A DNA stretch of 64,000 nt from assembly GCA_029237695.1 (NCBI GenBank), contig CM055278.1, positions 68,253,188-68,317,187 of the forward strand. Direction: 5' to 3'. The notes under the pieces were generated by a model, which did not search any database, had not been told where the DNA came from, and saw only the letters and a program-made list of their open reading frames with translations. The first letter of the stretch is position 1. The number at the start of each line of letters is the position of its first letter. The position numbers and the translations under genes are program-made. This document shows, one piece after another, positions 34,219 to 47,369 of the stretch. The DNA comes from Conchocele bisecta. Lineage: Eukaryota > Mollusca > Bivalvia > Lucinida > Thyasiridae.

Positions 34219-37200
34219 ACGATTTGCCTGGTTTGGCCCTCAGGTAGGTTTTCATCTTTCGCTCTTTCTGTTACCTGGGAGTTGAATTGGGTTATTGCCC
34301 ATTATAGAAGTAGTAAGATTATTACTGATCCTACTGCTTTTGGGAGGGGCCATGTGATTCTGGTGTGGCGAGGACCTGGCATCAGATCAGGATCATCCTG
34401 ATTTAAGGGCTGAGTATATAGTTCTTTTATTGTAAATATTAATTTCTGATTTTAGGATTTTCCCCCCATTTGTACATGTACTTGAACATGTACTTGTACA
34501 GGTAATATATGGGATTTATTACTAAACCCATTGACCCGGCCTTAAATGACCGCATCTGTTGATAACTTGATAGGCCGTTAGACCCCAACAAACAAATAAA
34601 TGATATACGTAGTCTTCCTCTACAGAATAGCTAATCAGATCTGATTTACACTTTAGTTGTTAATTGTGACCTAATTTGTATATTTTCCATTGGAAAAAAA
34701 AAACTATTATAAAAGTAATACAAAACTTTACGTGGGTGGTGGTCGGGAGAACGAGACGACGTAAATTAACGGTAGTGGTTCCTCCATATAAGAATCACTA
34801 TTTGCCTGGTTTGACCCTTCAGTACATTTTTATCTTTGGCTCTTTTGTTACCTGGGAGTTGAATTGGGTTATTGCCCATTATAAAAGTACATTGTAGTAA
34901 GATTATTACTTATCCTACTGCTTTTGGGAGAGGCCAAGTGATTCTGGTGTGGCGAGGACCTGGTATCGGACCAGGATTATTCTGATTTCAGCGCTGAATA
35001 TATAGTTTTGTTATTGTAAATATTCAGTTCTGATTTTGGGATTTTCCCCACATTTGTACATGTACGTGAAAATATACGTGTACTTTTTCTTTTTATATGA
35101 AACGTGAATTTCGTCACTGATATCAGGGGCGATAACCGTGTTTCCATTAAAGGTTAATGGAAACTGTATTCTGTCTGCTTAGTTTTGTTATGTGCACTAT
35201 GATCGTACTTTATGATGTGTCAATAAAAATATTTGTTCGGGTGACACATTTAATTGGTATAAATAATTTGAAAATGTCATGTCTCATTTGCATATCAAAA
35301 TAGCCTGATACCACCACGAGTCACTATCAGTAAAATCAATATTACTAAATGATTATATGTGTATAGTGGGCCTGCACTCGTAATTTTTAAAACTGGCGGA
35401 ATACATGTACCGTAGTTACACAATTATACACTTATTTAATTCTTATAGGCAAACTGTTATGCAAACAGGTTGAAGTACATTGTAACGGACCGAGGTCTAT
35501 AAATACATTAAATACGCCTAAAAGCGTCCATAAACGAAAAAAAAAGCTAAAACAAGTTGTGTTACTCCCTCTATAACACACACATATATATACCTCGGTC
35601 CGTTACTTCAACCTGTGGATGGGACCCCAACTTTAGCTGGTACATGTAATTTGAGAACCAGATCTCTTATTCACTATTCTGCAGAGGAAGACTATGAATG
35701 GAAACGTAACTCTGCTACGGACAGTACGGTTGTAGATTTCAAGAGTTACTGTTCACAACTATGAACAATGTGGCTTACTCGCTTACCACATTTATCCAAG
35801 TGTTGTGAGTTTGATGCCCGGGTGGGATGTAGTTCTCTAAGCACTGTTTCATGTTGGAAGTTGCGGAGTCATTTGCTGAGTAATGGTTAATACTGGTAAG
35901 AAATTCAATAAAACGCTAACCATGTACATAATAGTGTTTTATTGTTTGTTTCAGGGAAGCCGTCTACAGATCTTAGCCATCTGGATTATTCGTCGAGCCT
36001 CTTCAACTTCACCCTGCAGTCGAAGCAGACACCAGCAGGGCTATTGAGATAGTATATGGGCGATTTCAGAAGAAGCAGATAAGGCGGAAATTGTTTCTCA
36101 TTCTGCTGTTGAAGGACAAAATCCACCAGAAGAATCGCTGCCCGAAGACACTACTCCACCTGGGCAACAAGTTGCCAAACATTCGCGAAATGGGAACTGA
36201 TCCAGTTCCTGACCTACAAGAAGCAAAATATAGTGTCGCCATGACAGACTGTCATCATCTTAAAAAGTAACCATTTAACCGGAGTACCATCCATGCCAGC
36301 GGCAGTGTTTGTGTGGTTCTTAACTCTGATTTCTGCTCTAATCATCTAATCAACCTGTTGAAAGGATGTGTCATGAAGACATGTTACTTCTTGTGTTGAT
36401 GGAATTGAGAATGAATCTTATTCACACAAATCTGACTTATGCAGTTTTAAGATTTGTCAATATTTTTTGAATCGGTGACTCATTCTTGTGGTGGACAGAA
36501 TGACATTTGTACATTTCTGATTATGTGACACTCGAAGGACTAGATATTGAAATGGTCAGGAATATATTTACTATGCTTTTACACATATGTGGCTGTGACC
36601 TCAGGTTGAAGTAACGGACCATGGCCTATAAAGGCATTAAATATACCTAAGAGCATCAATAAGTGAGAGAAAAATAAGCTAAACAAAATGTATTTACTCC
36701 ATGTGTGATATATGGGAGTAAATAATTTGTTTAGCCTATTTTATTTCACTTATTGATGCTTTTAGGTATATTTAATGTATTTATAGGTATTGGTCCGTGA
36801 CTTTAACCAGTGGCTGTGACTGGAGAATGTGGTTTATGTGATTTGTGACCAGTGTAGCTCCTGATCAAATAGTACACTCATGTAGCCTGATAATGATGTG
36901 GCTTGTTAGAAGCATGATGGAGATTTCATTGATGCAATGGTGAACAGTGCAGATCCTGTGCGGATATGTGTATCTACACTGATCGCAAATCCCATAAAAT
37001 TTACGAATTAATGATGTATTTTTGTGCTATTATCATGATTATAATTGAAATCAATGCCCAATGGTCAAACTTGTAACAAATTACATGTGTACAATAAATT
37101 TCAACTTCGAAATTTGACTTCGAATGAAATGGTGCAATTGGTTGATATTGGTCATTTGCAGTGCATGATGTGAGAAACAACATATTGAGGCATCATCTGT

Positions 37201-40200
37201 AACACAGTGCCTTCAATCAATCATGATTCATACCCAGGCATACAAAGTATATCGAGGTGTATATAGTTTTTGTATTTTCGTCCATCCGTAAGATTTGCGT
37301 TAAAGGTTTTGTTTTTGGGTACCCATTATATCTGCAACCGTAAATCGCATTGAGTTGAATCTTCATATACTTCTTTATCGTCATCCATATTTTTTATACT
37401 GTAGCACACCGATGTGGCTTTCCTGCACAAGGTCAAATTACTTAAAGTTTTGAAATATTTGTATCAAACATGTCAAAGTTTTTAAGTACACAATGTCTCT
37501 GCAACCGCAAGTCGGGTTGACTTGAAACTTCATATATATACTTCTTTATGAAGTTAGAAGATCAATATTTTCTTTCTATAGCCCTGGTGGGTGCATGTGA
37601 TGGGTAATTTAACAATCGCAATTCATCCTTACCGGAAATCCGACTGGAGACCTGGTTTGGCCTTCACATACGTCTTTGGCATTTTGTATGTGACAGTTGA
37701 ATCTGGTTATATCTCTTGTGTGAGTATTACCATTATTCGTAATCCTTTTTTAGGGAAAGGGGCCAAGTGACTTTGGTGTGGTATGGACCTGGCATCAGGT
37801 CAGGTTATTCTAATTTCAGGGCTGACTATTTTTTTCTCGATGAAATTATTCCGTTCTGATTTTGGGATTTTCCCCCCAATGCAGCAGGTTAATACAGGAT
37901 CAAACCCGTTTTCCCAGCCTTATATGACCTGCTGTTGATAGGCCGTTAAACACCAATAAACAAACAAACAACTTTGGCATTTGGTATCCGACAGTTATAT
38001 CCTTTATGTCAGTATTAGACCATAGCTGTTGATAGGCCTTTAAACACCATTAAACAAACATTCTATAGCCCACTCATACGCACACAGTGAAGGTGAAATT
38101 ACTTTGAAACTTGCGTTAAATGTTTTGAAATATATGCGTTAAAGTTTTAAGTAAACAATTTCTCTGCAACCGTAAGTCAGATTGAATTGAAACTTCATAT
38201 ATTTGTCTATCAACAATCAACATCCATATTTTCATTTTATAGCTCACGCATGTGACTTTCATGCCCAAGGTCAAGGTCAAATTGTGTTAAATGTTTTGAA
38301 ATATTTGCATTAAAGTTTTAAGTACACAATTTATCTGCAACCATATATTGGATCGACTGGAAATGTCACACTTCTTTATCAACAGCCATATTTTCATTCT
38401 ATATCTCACCTAAGCGGCTTTCATGCCAAAGGTCAAGGCCAAATGACTTTGCTACGGCCGCGGGTATGTGTAGACCCGCTCACTTGCTCTAGTCCTTAAA
38501 AGCAAGAATAACATATCTTACCATACTGATTTCTTTTGTTTTTTTCGGATACATGTACTGATTTTGTGTCCCGAGCATAACTGGAATTCCTTTTTGTATA
38601 TTTATCACAACTCTTGCCTCACTAATATTCCAGTGTTCTCCCTTTGTTTTTTCACGCATTGATTTTGTAACTGGCACATGGTGATATTTCAAATTTGACC
38701 TAATATGGTCCTGATATATATCAAATCGAAGGTATCGTGGGTATTGTCAAAATCGGATGATACATCATACAAGATGGCCGCCGACAGGTCATCCTTTAAT
38801 TATAGATTTCGTCTTCTTCTCATGTACCGTTTGGCCGACGCTGGTCAGACTTCACAGTTGTGGTGCGTGGGTGAAGCATTTTCATATTTGTTAAAATGGA
38901 GGTTGTCGCATAATCCAAGATGGCCGTTGTAGAAAATTTGGTAAAATTCTTTAAAAAATCATATCAACCATGTTAATTTTATATTATTATTATTTTTACA
39001 TCAAGCTTGAATTGCCACTTTGATATCAAGGGCGATAACATTGACTCTTTAAAATGTTAATGGAAACAACTATTTGTTCTCTCTATTTATCTTTTGATGT
39101 GCAATGATCATATTTTGTAACAAGTCAATACAAATATTTATTCAGGTGACACATTTAGTTGATATAAATAATTTAAAAATGACATTTACAATCAAAATAG
39201 CACGATGATACAACCTATCAGTAAACCTAAGATTACTAAGTGAATATTTCTGTGTAGCGGGCACTCATATTTTTTAAAACTGTTGGAATAGTTACACAAT
39301 TATACTTATTTATATATTAACCTATAAAGAACACTTTGTGCCAAACAGATGGGACCCCAATTCAAATCATGATTTGCAACTTTGCTGAAGGATGTCTGGC
39401 ACCCAGTCATTAAGTGCAAAGGCTTGTCTTATCAGCTCATTCACAAACACCACATCATACAAAACACTTGTCACATAGATTCACCAGTGGGTGTACAGTA
39501 CAAAGTCCAGTGACATGGTGTGTAATTGCATCCCGTAACATTTGGTCAGGTGTGTATTTTTTTACTTTAACCTACGTTTTCTGGGGGAAATAACTACATG
39601 TACCTGTATAATATATGTGAAAATCACTACAATGGAAGAAATTGAATGTATGTTCTCGCACCCCCTTCCAAACTCCATTCACAATTCACACTCCCTCTGC
39701 ATGAATCTGGATACTCCACTGCAGTGCAAAGTCGCAGAACAATTTTTGACATACAGCCGTTTGAATACTTGTGTGTGTGTAATATTTCTCAGACTTTTTC
39801 AAGGCAATGATTTCTGTTTCGATGTAATGTATGACCTGTCGTGAATTTCACTCACAAGTTCATATTGGTGCTTGTAGGAGTATTTGATATCCAGTATACA
39901 TTTTCTATGGCTTTCACATTCTGTAAAACCGTCTGGAGTTTCGACAATGAAATGGAGAAATGGCAAACATTTTCATGTGTCTGAATGTGGATTATTTCTG
40001 GCACTCATATCTTTGGCTTATAACGTCGTTCAAATTGTACTGCGTCAATTTTATCGAATTTAACATTGCATATTTCATGACTTTCTTCAAAACGCCAGTT
40101 TTAGAAGTTGATGGTTTTAGGATTTTGACTCACCTAAACAAACCGCCAGTGGACACTATGTTTGCAATGTAAACTCCCTGGGTAAGTTTATAGATCGCGG

Positions 40201-41090
40201 CTCAGTCAGGGTGCGACTAGATGTCGGTTTTTTTTTTGGGGGAAAGTACTAAAATTGGGAAAATTGGGCCCGCGCAATATTTAAAATTGCGCCATGTCAA
40301 TTAAAGGTGGTGCAGGATGTTGAATGTAATATCTTTATAATGGAAAGACAGAGTTTAATGAAACATAACGCAGTAAATGCTTAACAGGTTGCCAATTAGT
40401 ATCCCCTCGCCGATAGGCAAGAGCTGGTATATCGTTAGTCCATGTACTGCGTACGTATGTACGTACGCTAGTAACACCTTTCATTTTTCAATAACTTGTG
40501 CACTTCTTCCACGATTTTGATATTATTTAACCATAATGTGTGTCTATGGATGGAGCATGGTTTAGCATATGAGTAGACTCATATGACCCACGTTATACCG
40601 CCCAAGGTCACGGAGTACTTTTTATTATCAAGGCTGCCAGCGAGGGGATTAGCTTCGTTTAATGATGCCAGTGCGAGGGGATTAGATTCGTTTAATGATG
40701 CCAGTTCTTGCATTATGGTATAGTTTGCTTTAATCTAACAATTTTCTGGTTTTGACGAAGAATCGGTTTCCATGGATGTGAATATAAATCTAAAGAACGT
40801 GAATGTATGGTGTGATACATATCATCGAACCGGTATGTCACTTCTATGGTGTGATACATATCATCGAAATCCGTCCGTTTGCTTGGAAAAGTTTCAAGAA
40901 AATTTACTGTAAAAATGACGTCACAGAATACGTCACGTCGGAAAAGCAGGTTCGGAAACCACTGATCCCATACCCTGATATCTATAACTTTACATGCTAC
41001 TTGCAAACATGTAGTTGGCCTCAATAATAATAACATACACTCAAAGCGTTCTTTTATAACATGATCATTCATGTTATAATTGTTCTTGTT
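34219..41090 (-). repeat. Right arm of the large palindrome
   Basis: Mirror of 21246-28925, in order: one SINE-like unit, a second SINE-like copy (about 34790-35070), a TTAA MITE fragment (35090-35465), the GTAACGGACC MITE (35470-35625), the composite MITE (36585-36990), the gaccttgacc repeat (37260-38460), a TTAA fragment (39000-39350) and the outer segment with ctggcatcattaaacgaagc-type repeats. Mirrored open frames such as 38705-38932 and 39542-39844 are not supported as genes. Confidence 0.85.
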
Positions 41091-41441
41091 AATATTCAAT
41101 TAAATTCACTGTAACATGGAAAAAATCCAAAATGGCCGCCAAATGTGACATATATTACATATAACTACTCTCACACTCTATATCAAAGCAAACATGATAC
41201 TGATATTGGATATATTGACACAATAAACGCTTTCAGTATGTTCGATATATTCATAGACAAGTTGTTCAACAGGGGAAGTCCAAGATGGCCGCCACATATA
41301 AATATAGTATCATATAACAATAATGTAAACGACTGATAATTAAATATATACCTGCATATTAGCGCCATATCGTAGTAAATTGGTATAGATCTATTGGATT
41401 CAGGCATACACTGAACGTTTAAAGTAACTTAAAAATATAAT

Positions 41442-42086
41442 TAAACAAGAGTGCCAGAAGTCACAAAATACGCCCGTCGAATATGGGCCAGACAGCGAAG
41501 ATGCAGAAATGTGAAGCTGTCACCAAGGTAAGAAATTAATGAGAATTTGAAAGTCTATAGCATTATTTCTTCATCTCGTTGTGCTAAATATTTATACTAA
41601 TTTAGGCAGAGATAGAAAAGTAGAGTGTAAAGTAGAAATGATAGGGAATTGGATACAATAATGTAGAAAAAATGGCTCAGTTAAAAAGGTGATATGTTTG
41701 TCAAAAGATATGTTTTCGGCATAAAAACACCAAGGTGCACATCTTCAATATGTGTAGAAGACGTGTGTATAGTTTCAGAACGATCGACAGAACGGTTTCG
41801 GAGTTGTGTACACAAACTCTGTACCCTATATATAATTGTATAGACAAATGTAGAAAAAATGGCTAAGTTAAAAAGGTGATATTTTTGTTAAAAAATATAT
41901 TTTCGACATAAAAACAGCAAGGTGCACATCTTCAATATGTGTAGAAGACGTGTGTATAGTTTCAGATCGATCGACAGAACGGTTTTGGAGGAGTTGTGTA
42001 CACGAACTATGCGCTTTTTATTCAGCCGCCCGCCCGCCCGTCGTGCGGTAAAACATAATACGTACCGTTTTTTAAAAACGGTCGTA
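41442..42086. mobile_element. 645-bp insertion in B copy 2
   Basis: Starts caagagtgccagaagtcaca and ends acggtcgtataaaa. Inside, two units of about 190 bp carry gtagaaaaaatggctcagtt, ataaaaacaccaaggtgcac and cgatcgacagaacggtttcg. Near the right end is tttttaaaaacgg, a short dyad. Defined by comparison with 16155-16165, where the flanks are joined. Confidence 0.7.
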
Positions 42087-44048
42087 TAAAAACTGTGCCA
42101 ATAACAGATGTCACAAATGGGCGCCAAATATTTTAATAAAAGTCACGTTGCCTTATATTGCGCAAATTGCATAATAATTACTTGGGCTATTGATTAAGTT
42201 AAGCATATTACTATACATATCTCCGGTTTATAGACACATTTAACGTTTTATGTAACTTTCAAATGCAATATTAGACAATTGTGCCAATAAACGAAGCTTT
42301 AGATGGCCGCCAGATATAAATTATCTTGCAATGACAATCACAATGTGTAATGACTAAACTATGAAATGCGCATATTTATGTCATTTTCTTTTTTGTTGTA
42401 ACCTTGTTATGTAATTAGACACGTGTTCCTATAGCAGAAGTCGAAGACGGCTGCCAAATATAAATTATAGCAATCATCGTTTAATAATTAAGTCATATAA
42501 TATTGTAGATATGACTATAAGAAAAGAAGAAGACATGATGGCACAAAAACCCTAGCCGCAAGGGATGACAGTTACGTCGTTTAGCATTGTCAAATTAGTA
42601 TATTAAATTTCGTGATTACTGCATTCCTTGTATCCATTGCATGGTATCTTGAATGCTGTCATGTTGTATACATTGGTGTGTACTATGTGTATTGTAGTCT
42701 GCAATGACTATAACCGTTATTGTTACCGTGATTTAGTGGCTCAACTGGAATGACTGTCGTATATATCATTCCATTGTGTATTAGTTGTGTCCACACTATA
42801 ATAATTATTCTACATTATCTCAGTGTTTTTCTCAGAATTATTGAATTTGTGATTAAATTTGATTTCTTTGTTCAGCATTTACGTATGTTAACATGGCATA
42901 TGCATGCACTCCATTTTGAGTTGTATTTAATAAAATCAACTGCACATGCATGTCAGACGTTGAATTCCGACTTGACATTGAAAGCAAGAATGTTATAGAA
43001 AGATTACATTATCTCATCATAGAAATATAATTTGCTCTACATAATCAATAACAATCTGAATATATATCAATTACTTGCTCTTTACCAAGTGATAAGTGAT
43101 ATTAAAAGGTTGTACATAAATCACCATGTGCATACCGCCCTTTAGTGGAAAGTATGTATCTTTCGCAGTAAAAATAACTTGTAAGAATGTAATAATATCA
43201 GTGGTAGTCCTTAGTTGCTATGGGAATAACGCTAATGGGACCGTGGAAATATATAGATGTGTTCTCCATTTGTACTAGGTTAGCCAATTCGCGTGATTTG
43301 AAATAGTTGAGCATTGAAGCGTTTGGAACCAATGGTATGAAATAAAACCTCTTGCATTCATTCAAATTAGGAAGTCATTAAAGTTTACTGTAAAGTTCCA
43401 CACTACATATTCTTGCCAACGCCCACTATATAAGTTATAATTACATAATTTGGTAGCCATATTGGATTTGGTGTCAGCATATTGTCAGCACGAATGTTGA
43501 TGTGGAATGGCAAGACAAGAAGGCTTTAAAAAATAAACTGAATAAGCCAACGTATATAACCAAGTGTACTATTTATAACTATATGATTATATTATGAGTA
43601 TATTATTGTCCGGCGCCCATTTTAGACTTCTGTTATTGAACGTTGTATAAAGGTGTATATTAAATTAAAACAAATGTTGGTATAATTTACTTTCTTAGAT
43701 GTGACATCCGAGTGTAATTATAAAAGCTAATTGCTACAATAATATCACAATAGTTGGCGGCTATCTTGGACTAATGCTGTTGAAACAATGATCTAATTGC
43801 GTACCTAAAATGTACTAAAATCATTGTTTATCCAAACACAATATTCGTATACACATTTGCTCCGATATAGGGTCTGAGTGCAATTATATATGTTTTCTTA
43901 TGTAGAGATACGATTGCACGTATACTGTAATATATTTATAATTGGCGGCCCTTTTTGGAGTTCTGCTATTTAGACTATTATTCAATTTCACAGCAAAGTT
44001 ACAAAAGCAAACATTCATTTCTTTTTAAATAAACTCAATATTATAGCA

Positions 44049-45567
44049 AGAGCTGTAGGAGAACAGCATAGCTCGACTACGAGGGTTGTCGATGTACACA
44101 TAGCTTGACAAAGAAGGTGACTGCGGCCTGCATAAAAACCTTAACCAAGGTTGACTAAAAACCTTAACCAAGGGAAATTAAGTAAGTAATTCAAGGTTAA
44201 ATGTAGGTCAATGTCAGATATAGGTCAGGGGTTATTGATGTACATCACTAGGAGATGAAGTTTTCCAAGTATGGTTTATGTAGGCCCAGGAGTATTCCAT
44301 ATACAAGCTTGACTAAAAACCGTAACCAAAAGCAAATAACTAAGTAATGCAAGGATAAAAGTAGGTCAAGGTCAAATATAGGTCCATATACAAGCTTGAC
44401 TATAAACATTAACCAAGTAATTCAAGGTTAAATGTAGGTGAAGGTAAAATAAAGGTCAGGGGTTATTGATGTACATCCCTATGAGAAAAAGTTATCCAGT
44501 TATGGTGTCTGGATGCACAATAGTATTCCATGTACAGGCTTGATTAAAAACCTTAACCAAGGGGAATTAAGTAAGTAATTCAAGAGCAAATGTAGGTGAA
44601 TGTCAAATATAGGTCAGGGGTTATTGATGCACATCACTAGGAGATGAAGTTGTCCAAGTATGATGGGTGTAGGGCCAGTAGTATTCCATATACAAGCTTG
44701 ACTAAAAACCTTAACCAAGGGGAAATTAACTAAGTAATTGAAGAGGAAATGTAGGTCAAGGTCAAATATAGATCAGGGGTTATTGATGTACATCCCTACG
44801 AGAAAAGGTTGTCCAAGTATGGTGTCTGTATGCACAATAGTATTCCATGTACCAGCTTGACTAAAAACCTTAACCAAGCTTGACTAAAAACCTTAACCAA
44901 GGGGAATTAAGTAAGTAATTCAAGAGGAAATGTAGGTGAAGGTCAAATATAGATCAGGGGTTATTGACGTACATCACTAGGAGATGAAGTTGTCCAAGTA
45001 TGGTGGGTGTAGGGCCAGTAGTATTCCATATACAAGCTTGACTAAAAACCTTAACCAAGGGGAATTAAGTAAGTAATTCAAGAGGAAATGTCGGTCAAGG
45101 TCAAATATAGATCAGGGGTTATTGATGTACATCCCTATGAGAAAAGGTTGTCCAAGTATGGTGTCTGTATGCACAATAGTGTTCCATGTACAAACTTGAC
45201 TAAAAACCTTAACCAAGGTTGACTAAAAACCTTAACCAAGGGGAATTAACTAAGTAAGTCAAGAGAAAATGTAGGTGAAGGTCAAATATAGATCAGGGGT
45301 TATTGATGTGCATCACTAGGAGATGAAGTTGTCCAAGTATGGTGGGTGTAGGGCAAATAGTATTGCATATACAAGCTTGACTAAAAACCTTAACCAAGGT
45401 TGATTAAAAACCTTAACCAAGGGGAATTAAAAAGTAAAAGTGGGTGTAGGGCCAGTAGTATTCCATATACAAAGTTGACTAAAAACCTTAACCAAGGCGT
45501 GACGGTGACGCCGACGCCGACGCCGGGGTGACAACATAAGCTCTACTTATTTTTCGAATAGTCGAGC
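44049..45567. repeat. 1.5-kb insertion built of ~165-bp tandem units with a (GACGCC)n end
   Basis: Starts caagagctgtaggagaacag and ctcgactacga; ends gaatagtcgagct. The interior has roughly eight units with cttgactaaaaaccttaacc, aaatgtaggtcaaggtcaaa, caggggttattgatgtacat and gtgtctgtatgcacaatag. Alternating units differ at 'gggtgtagggccag' versus 'tctgtatgcacaat', a two-unit higher order. The end carries gacgccgacgccgacgccgg. Copy 1 lacks all of it at about 19108. Confidence 0.8.
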
Positions 45568-45660
45568 TAAAAATCATACTCTTTGTTGTGACGAACTAAT
45601 GGAATTACGTCAAATGGTCACATTGTGGCGGCCATCTTGGGTTTTTCAAGGAATTAAAGT

Positions 45661-46117
45661 TATATAATGCTCGCTACAAATGATTTCAAGAGCTCTCTAA
45701 ATGATTTCGAGATATCATTAATTGATTTCGACAGCTCTCCAAATGATTTCGAGAGCTCTCCAAATGATTTAGAGATAGCTCCAAATGATTTAAAGAGCTC
45801 TCCAAATCAAAGTTATATAATGCTCGCTACAACTGATTTAGAGAGCTCTCTAAATGATTTCGAGATATCATTAATTGATTTCGAGCGCTCTCCAAATTAT
45901 TTAGAGAGCTCTCCAAATCAAATGTTATATAATGCTCGCTCCAAATGATTTCGAGAGCTCTCCAAATGATTTCGAGATATTATTAATTTCGAGAGCTCTC
46001 CAAATGATTTCGAGAGCTCTCCAAATATTTATTGCTAGCTCCAAATATTTGTTGCTAGCTCTAAATATTTCGAGCTAGCAATATATATTTGAGTTTATGT
46101 AGATTTGGCATTCCATA
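45661..46117 (+). mobile_element. Isolated right-terminal arm of the GAGAGCTCTC element
   Basis: The tandem array (aaatgatttcgagagctctc units, gttatataatgctcgctac spacers) and the end tagatttggcattccata match the right arm of the complete element at 53798-56428, with one change (GGCATTCC for GGCGTTCC). No matching left end occurs anywhere to the left in this window. The next six bases are TACATG. Confidence 0.8.
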
Positions 46118-46598
46118 TACATGGTCTGCCTACATACTATTATTATAGATGTGTGTATTCAGGATGATATGTTGCTGGCAGTTTAATCAGTACATTTATC
46201 GGTAGTCTACACACAGGCCATTTCGTTTCTACCTCCGACCTCTGTCCGAAATAGAGTTATGGCAGATGGTGTATAATGGATGTAGATTTCGAATATGTTG
46301 TTACTCTCAGTATACGAAATCGAAAGCTGAGGGTATACAATTCGAATACTCTGCATCTAGTTTTATTTTTTTAATTTCTAGTTTTAAGTTTGAAATACCG
46401 TCTTTGTGAAGCACATACTGATAATATTGCAAAAGCAGGGTTATCCATACACGTGTTATGCATGTCATTCAATACATGAGATATTAATGTAATTAACTAA
46501 AATGTTAGCATCAATGCAATACATACAGGTTATTTGAACTTACTATTCAAACATGTTTACATGTGGGTCGCCGGCCACCAAAATGGAGCACACAACAT
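46118..46598. other. No gene; short dyad at 46270-46350
   Basis: Contains gtagatttcgaatatgttgt ... ctcagtatacgaaatcgaaa-type inverted phrases around 46285-46345 and nothing else that I can support. Confidence 0.3.
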
Positions 46599-46602
46599 TT
46601 AA

Positions 46603-47113
46603 AGGTACATGCCAACTCAGTAGGCACAACATGTTCTTTATATCAGGGACAGCATCTGAGATATATTCTGGAAAAATAAACATTAATTCACCATTACCTC
46701 ACGTACTGATTGGCATTATTATATTTTTTATATCAGACGTAACTCTCCACACTGATATCAGGGGCGATAACCGTGTTTCCTTAAAAAAATTTAACGAGCA
46801 TAACTATTTATACTCTGTATTTATTTTTTGATGTGCAATTACCATACTTTATAATCTGTCGAAAATATTATCTTTTCAGGTGACGCATTTAATTAGTATA
46901 AATAATTAAGAAAAATCATGCCTCATTTGCATATGAAAATAGCATGATACCAACGTGAGTCACTATCAGTATAAACTAAACATTACTAAATGATCATATC
47001 TGTATAGCGGCGACTCGTAATTTTCAGAACTGGTGGAATAGTGACACAATTATACACTTATTTAATTACTATAATTAAAGTACATTTTGTGCCTACTGAG
47101 TGGGCATATACCT
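46603..47113. mobile_element. TTAA-type MITE, complete copy 3 (511 bp)
   Basis: AGGTACATGCCAACTCAGTA to the inverted GGGCATATACCT. TTAA at 46599-46602; the right flank is TTAC (47114-47117), one base changed. The interior gatatcaggggcgataaccg block is intact. Confidence 0.8.
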
Positions 47114-47369
47114 TTACTATTGGGGAAATCATTCGTCCAGCACATTCAAACCCTACAACTTAAATATCTAAATGGTGAACACCGTTTGCTCTGATCAGAC
47201 TACGCGGGGGCGCAGTATGATATGTGACTATACCCTTCGCAAATGTCGTGCGGTCCCTTTTCTATACCAGTAAGTCCTTCCAAGTGACTATATGTACTGT
47301 TCGTCGTGCCTATGGAACGCCATGACTGCCTTAACTGAAGACATGTACTGCTCTTATATGGTTTCGTAT

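Larger units (their letters stand above)
20084..41090. repeat. 21-kb nested inverted structure inserted between A and B
   Basis: Left arm 21246-28925 and right arm 34219-41090 are diverged reverse complements. The segment X (20084-21245) is repeated in reverse at 31867-33591, inside a second, 3-kb palindrome. The flanks (caacatttt at the left, taatattcaattaaattcac at the right) are contiguous at 15800-15825. The arms have many substitutions and indels relative to each other, so the structure is old enough to be real and not a simple hairpin read. No transposase was found. It could be a foldback-type composite or an insertion followed by inverted duplication. Confidence 0.85.
41092..45660 (+). 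repeat. Second copy of body B, with two insertions
   Basis: Colinear with 15812-19210: taatattcaattaaattcac, gggaagtccaagatggccgc, ctaatgggaccgtggaaata and gtgacgaactaa blocks in order. Two blocks absent from copy 1 interrupt it (41442-42086 and about 44049-45567). It lacks the SINE of copy 1. It ends abruptly at 45660 where a transposon terminal arm starts. Confidence 0.85.

Noticed and set aside
21364..40172. Mirrored ORF pairs in the two palindrome arms (for example 23688-23876 with 38489-38692).
   Set aside because: Apparent conservation is explained by the inverted duplication itself; partners carry unshared ends and indels, and no family or splice support exists.
20084..41090. Palindrome as a sequencing hairpin artefact.
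   Set aside because: The arms differ by many substitutions, indels and an arm-specific tandem duplication, and a younger transposon is present in only one X copy; a single-molecule foldback would be near identical. Haplotype misjoin remains untested.
47311..47322. TATGGAACGCCA, the start of the IS3EU-like element.
   Set aside because: The match stops after 12 bases (continues tgactgcc rather than atctacataa) and no subterminal array follows; chance or a distant relic.
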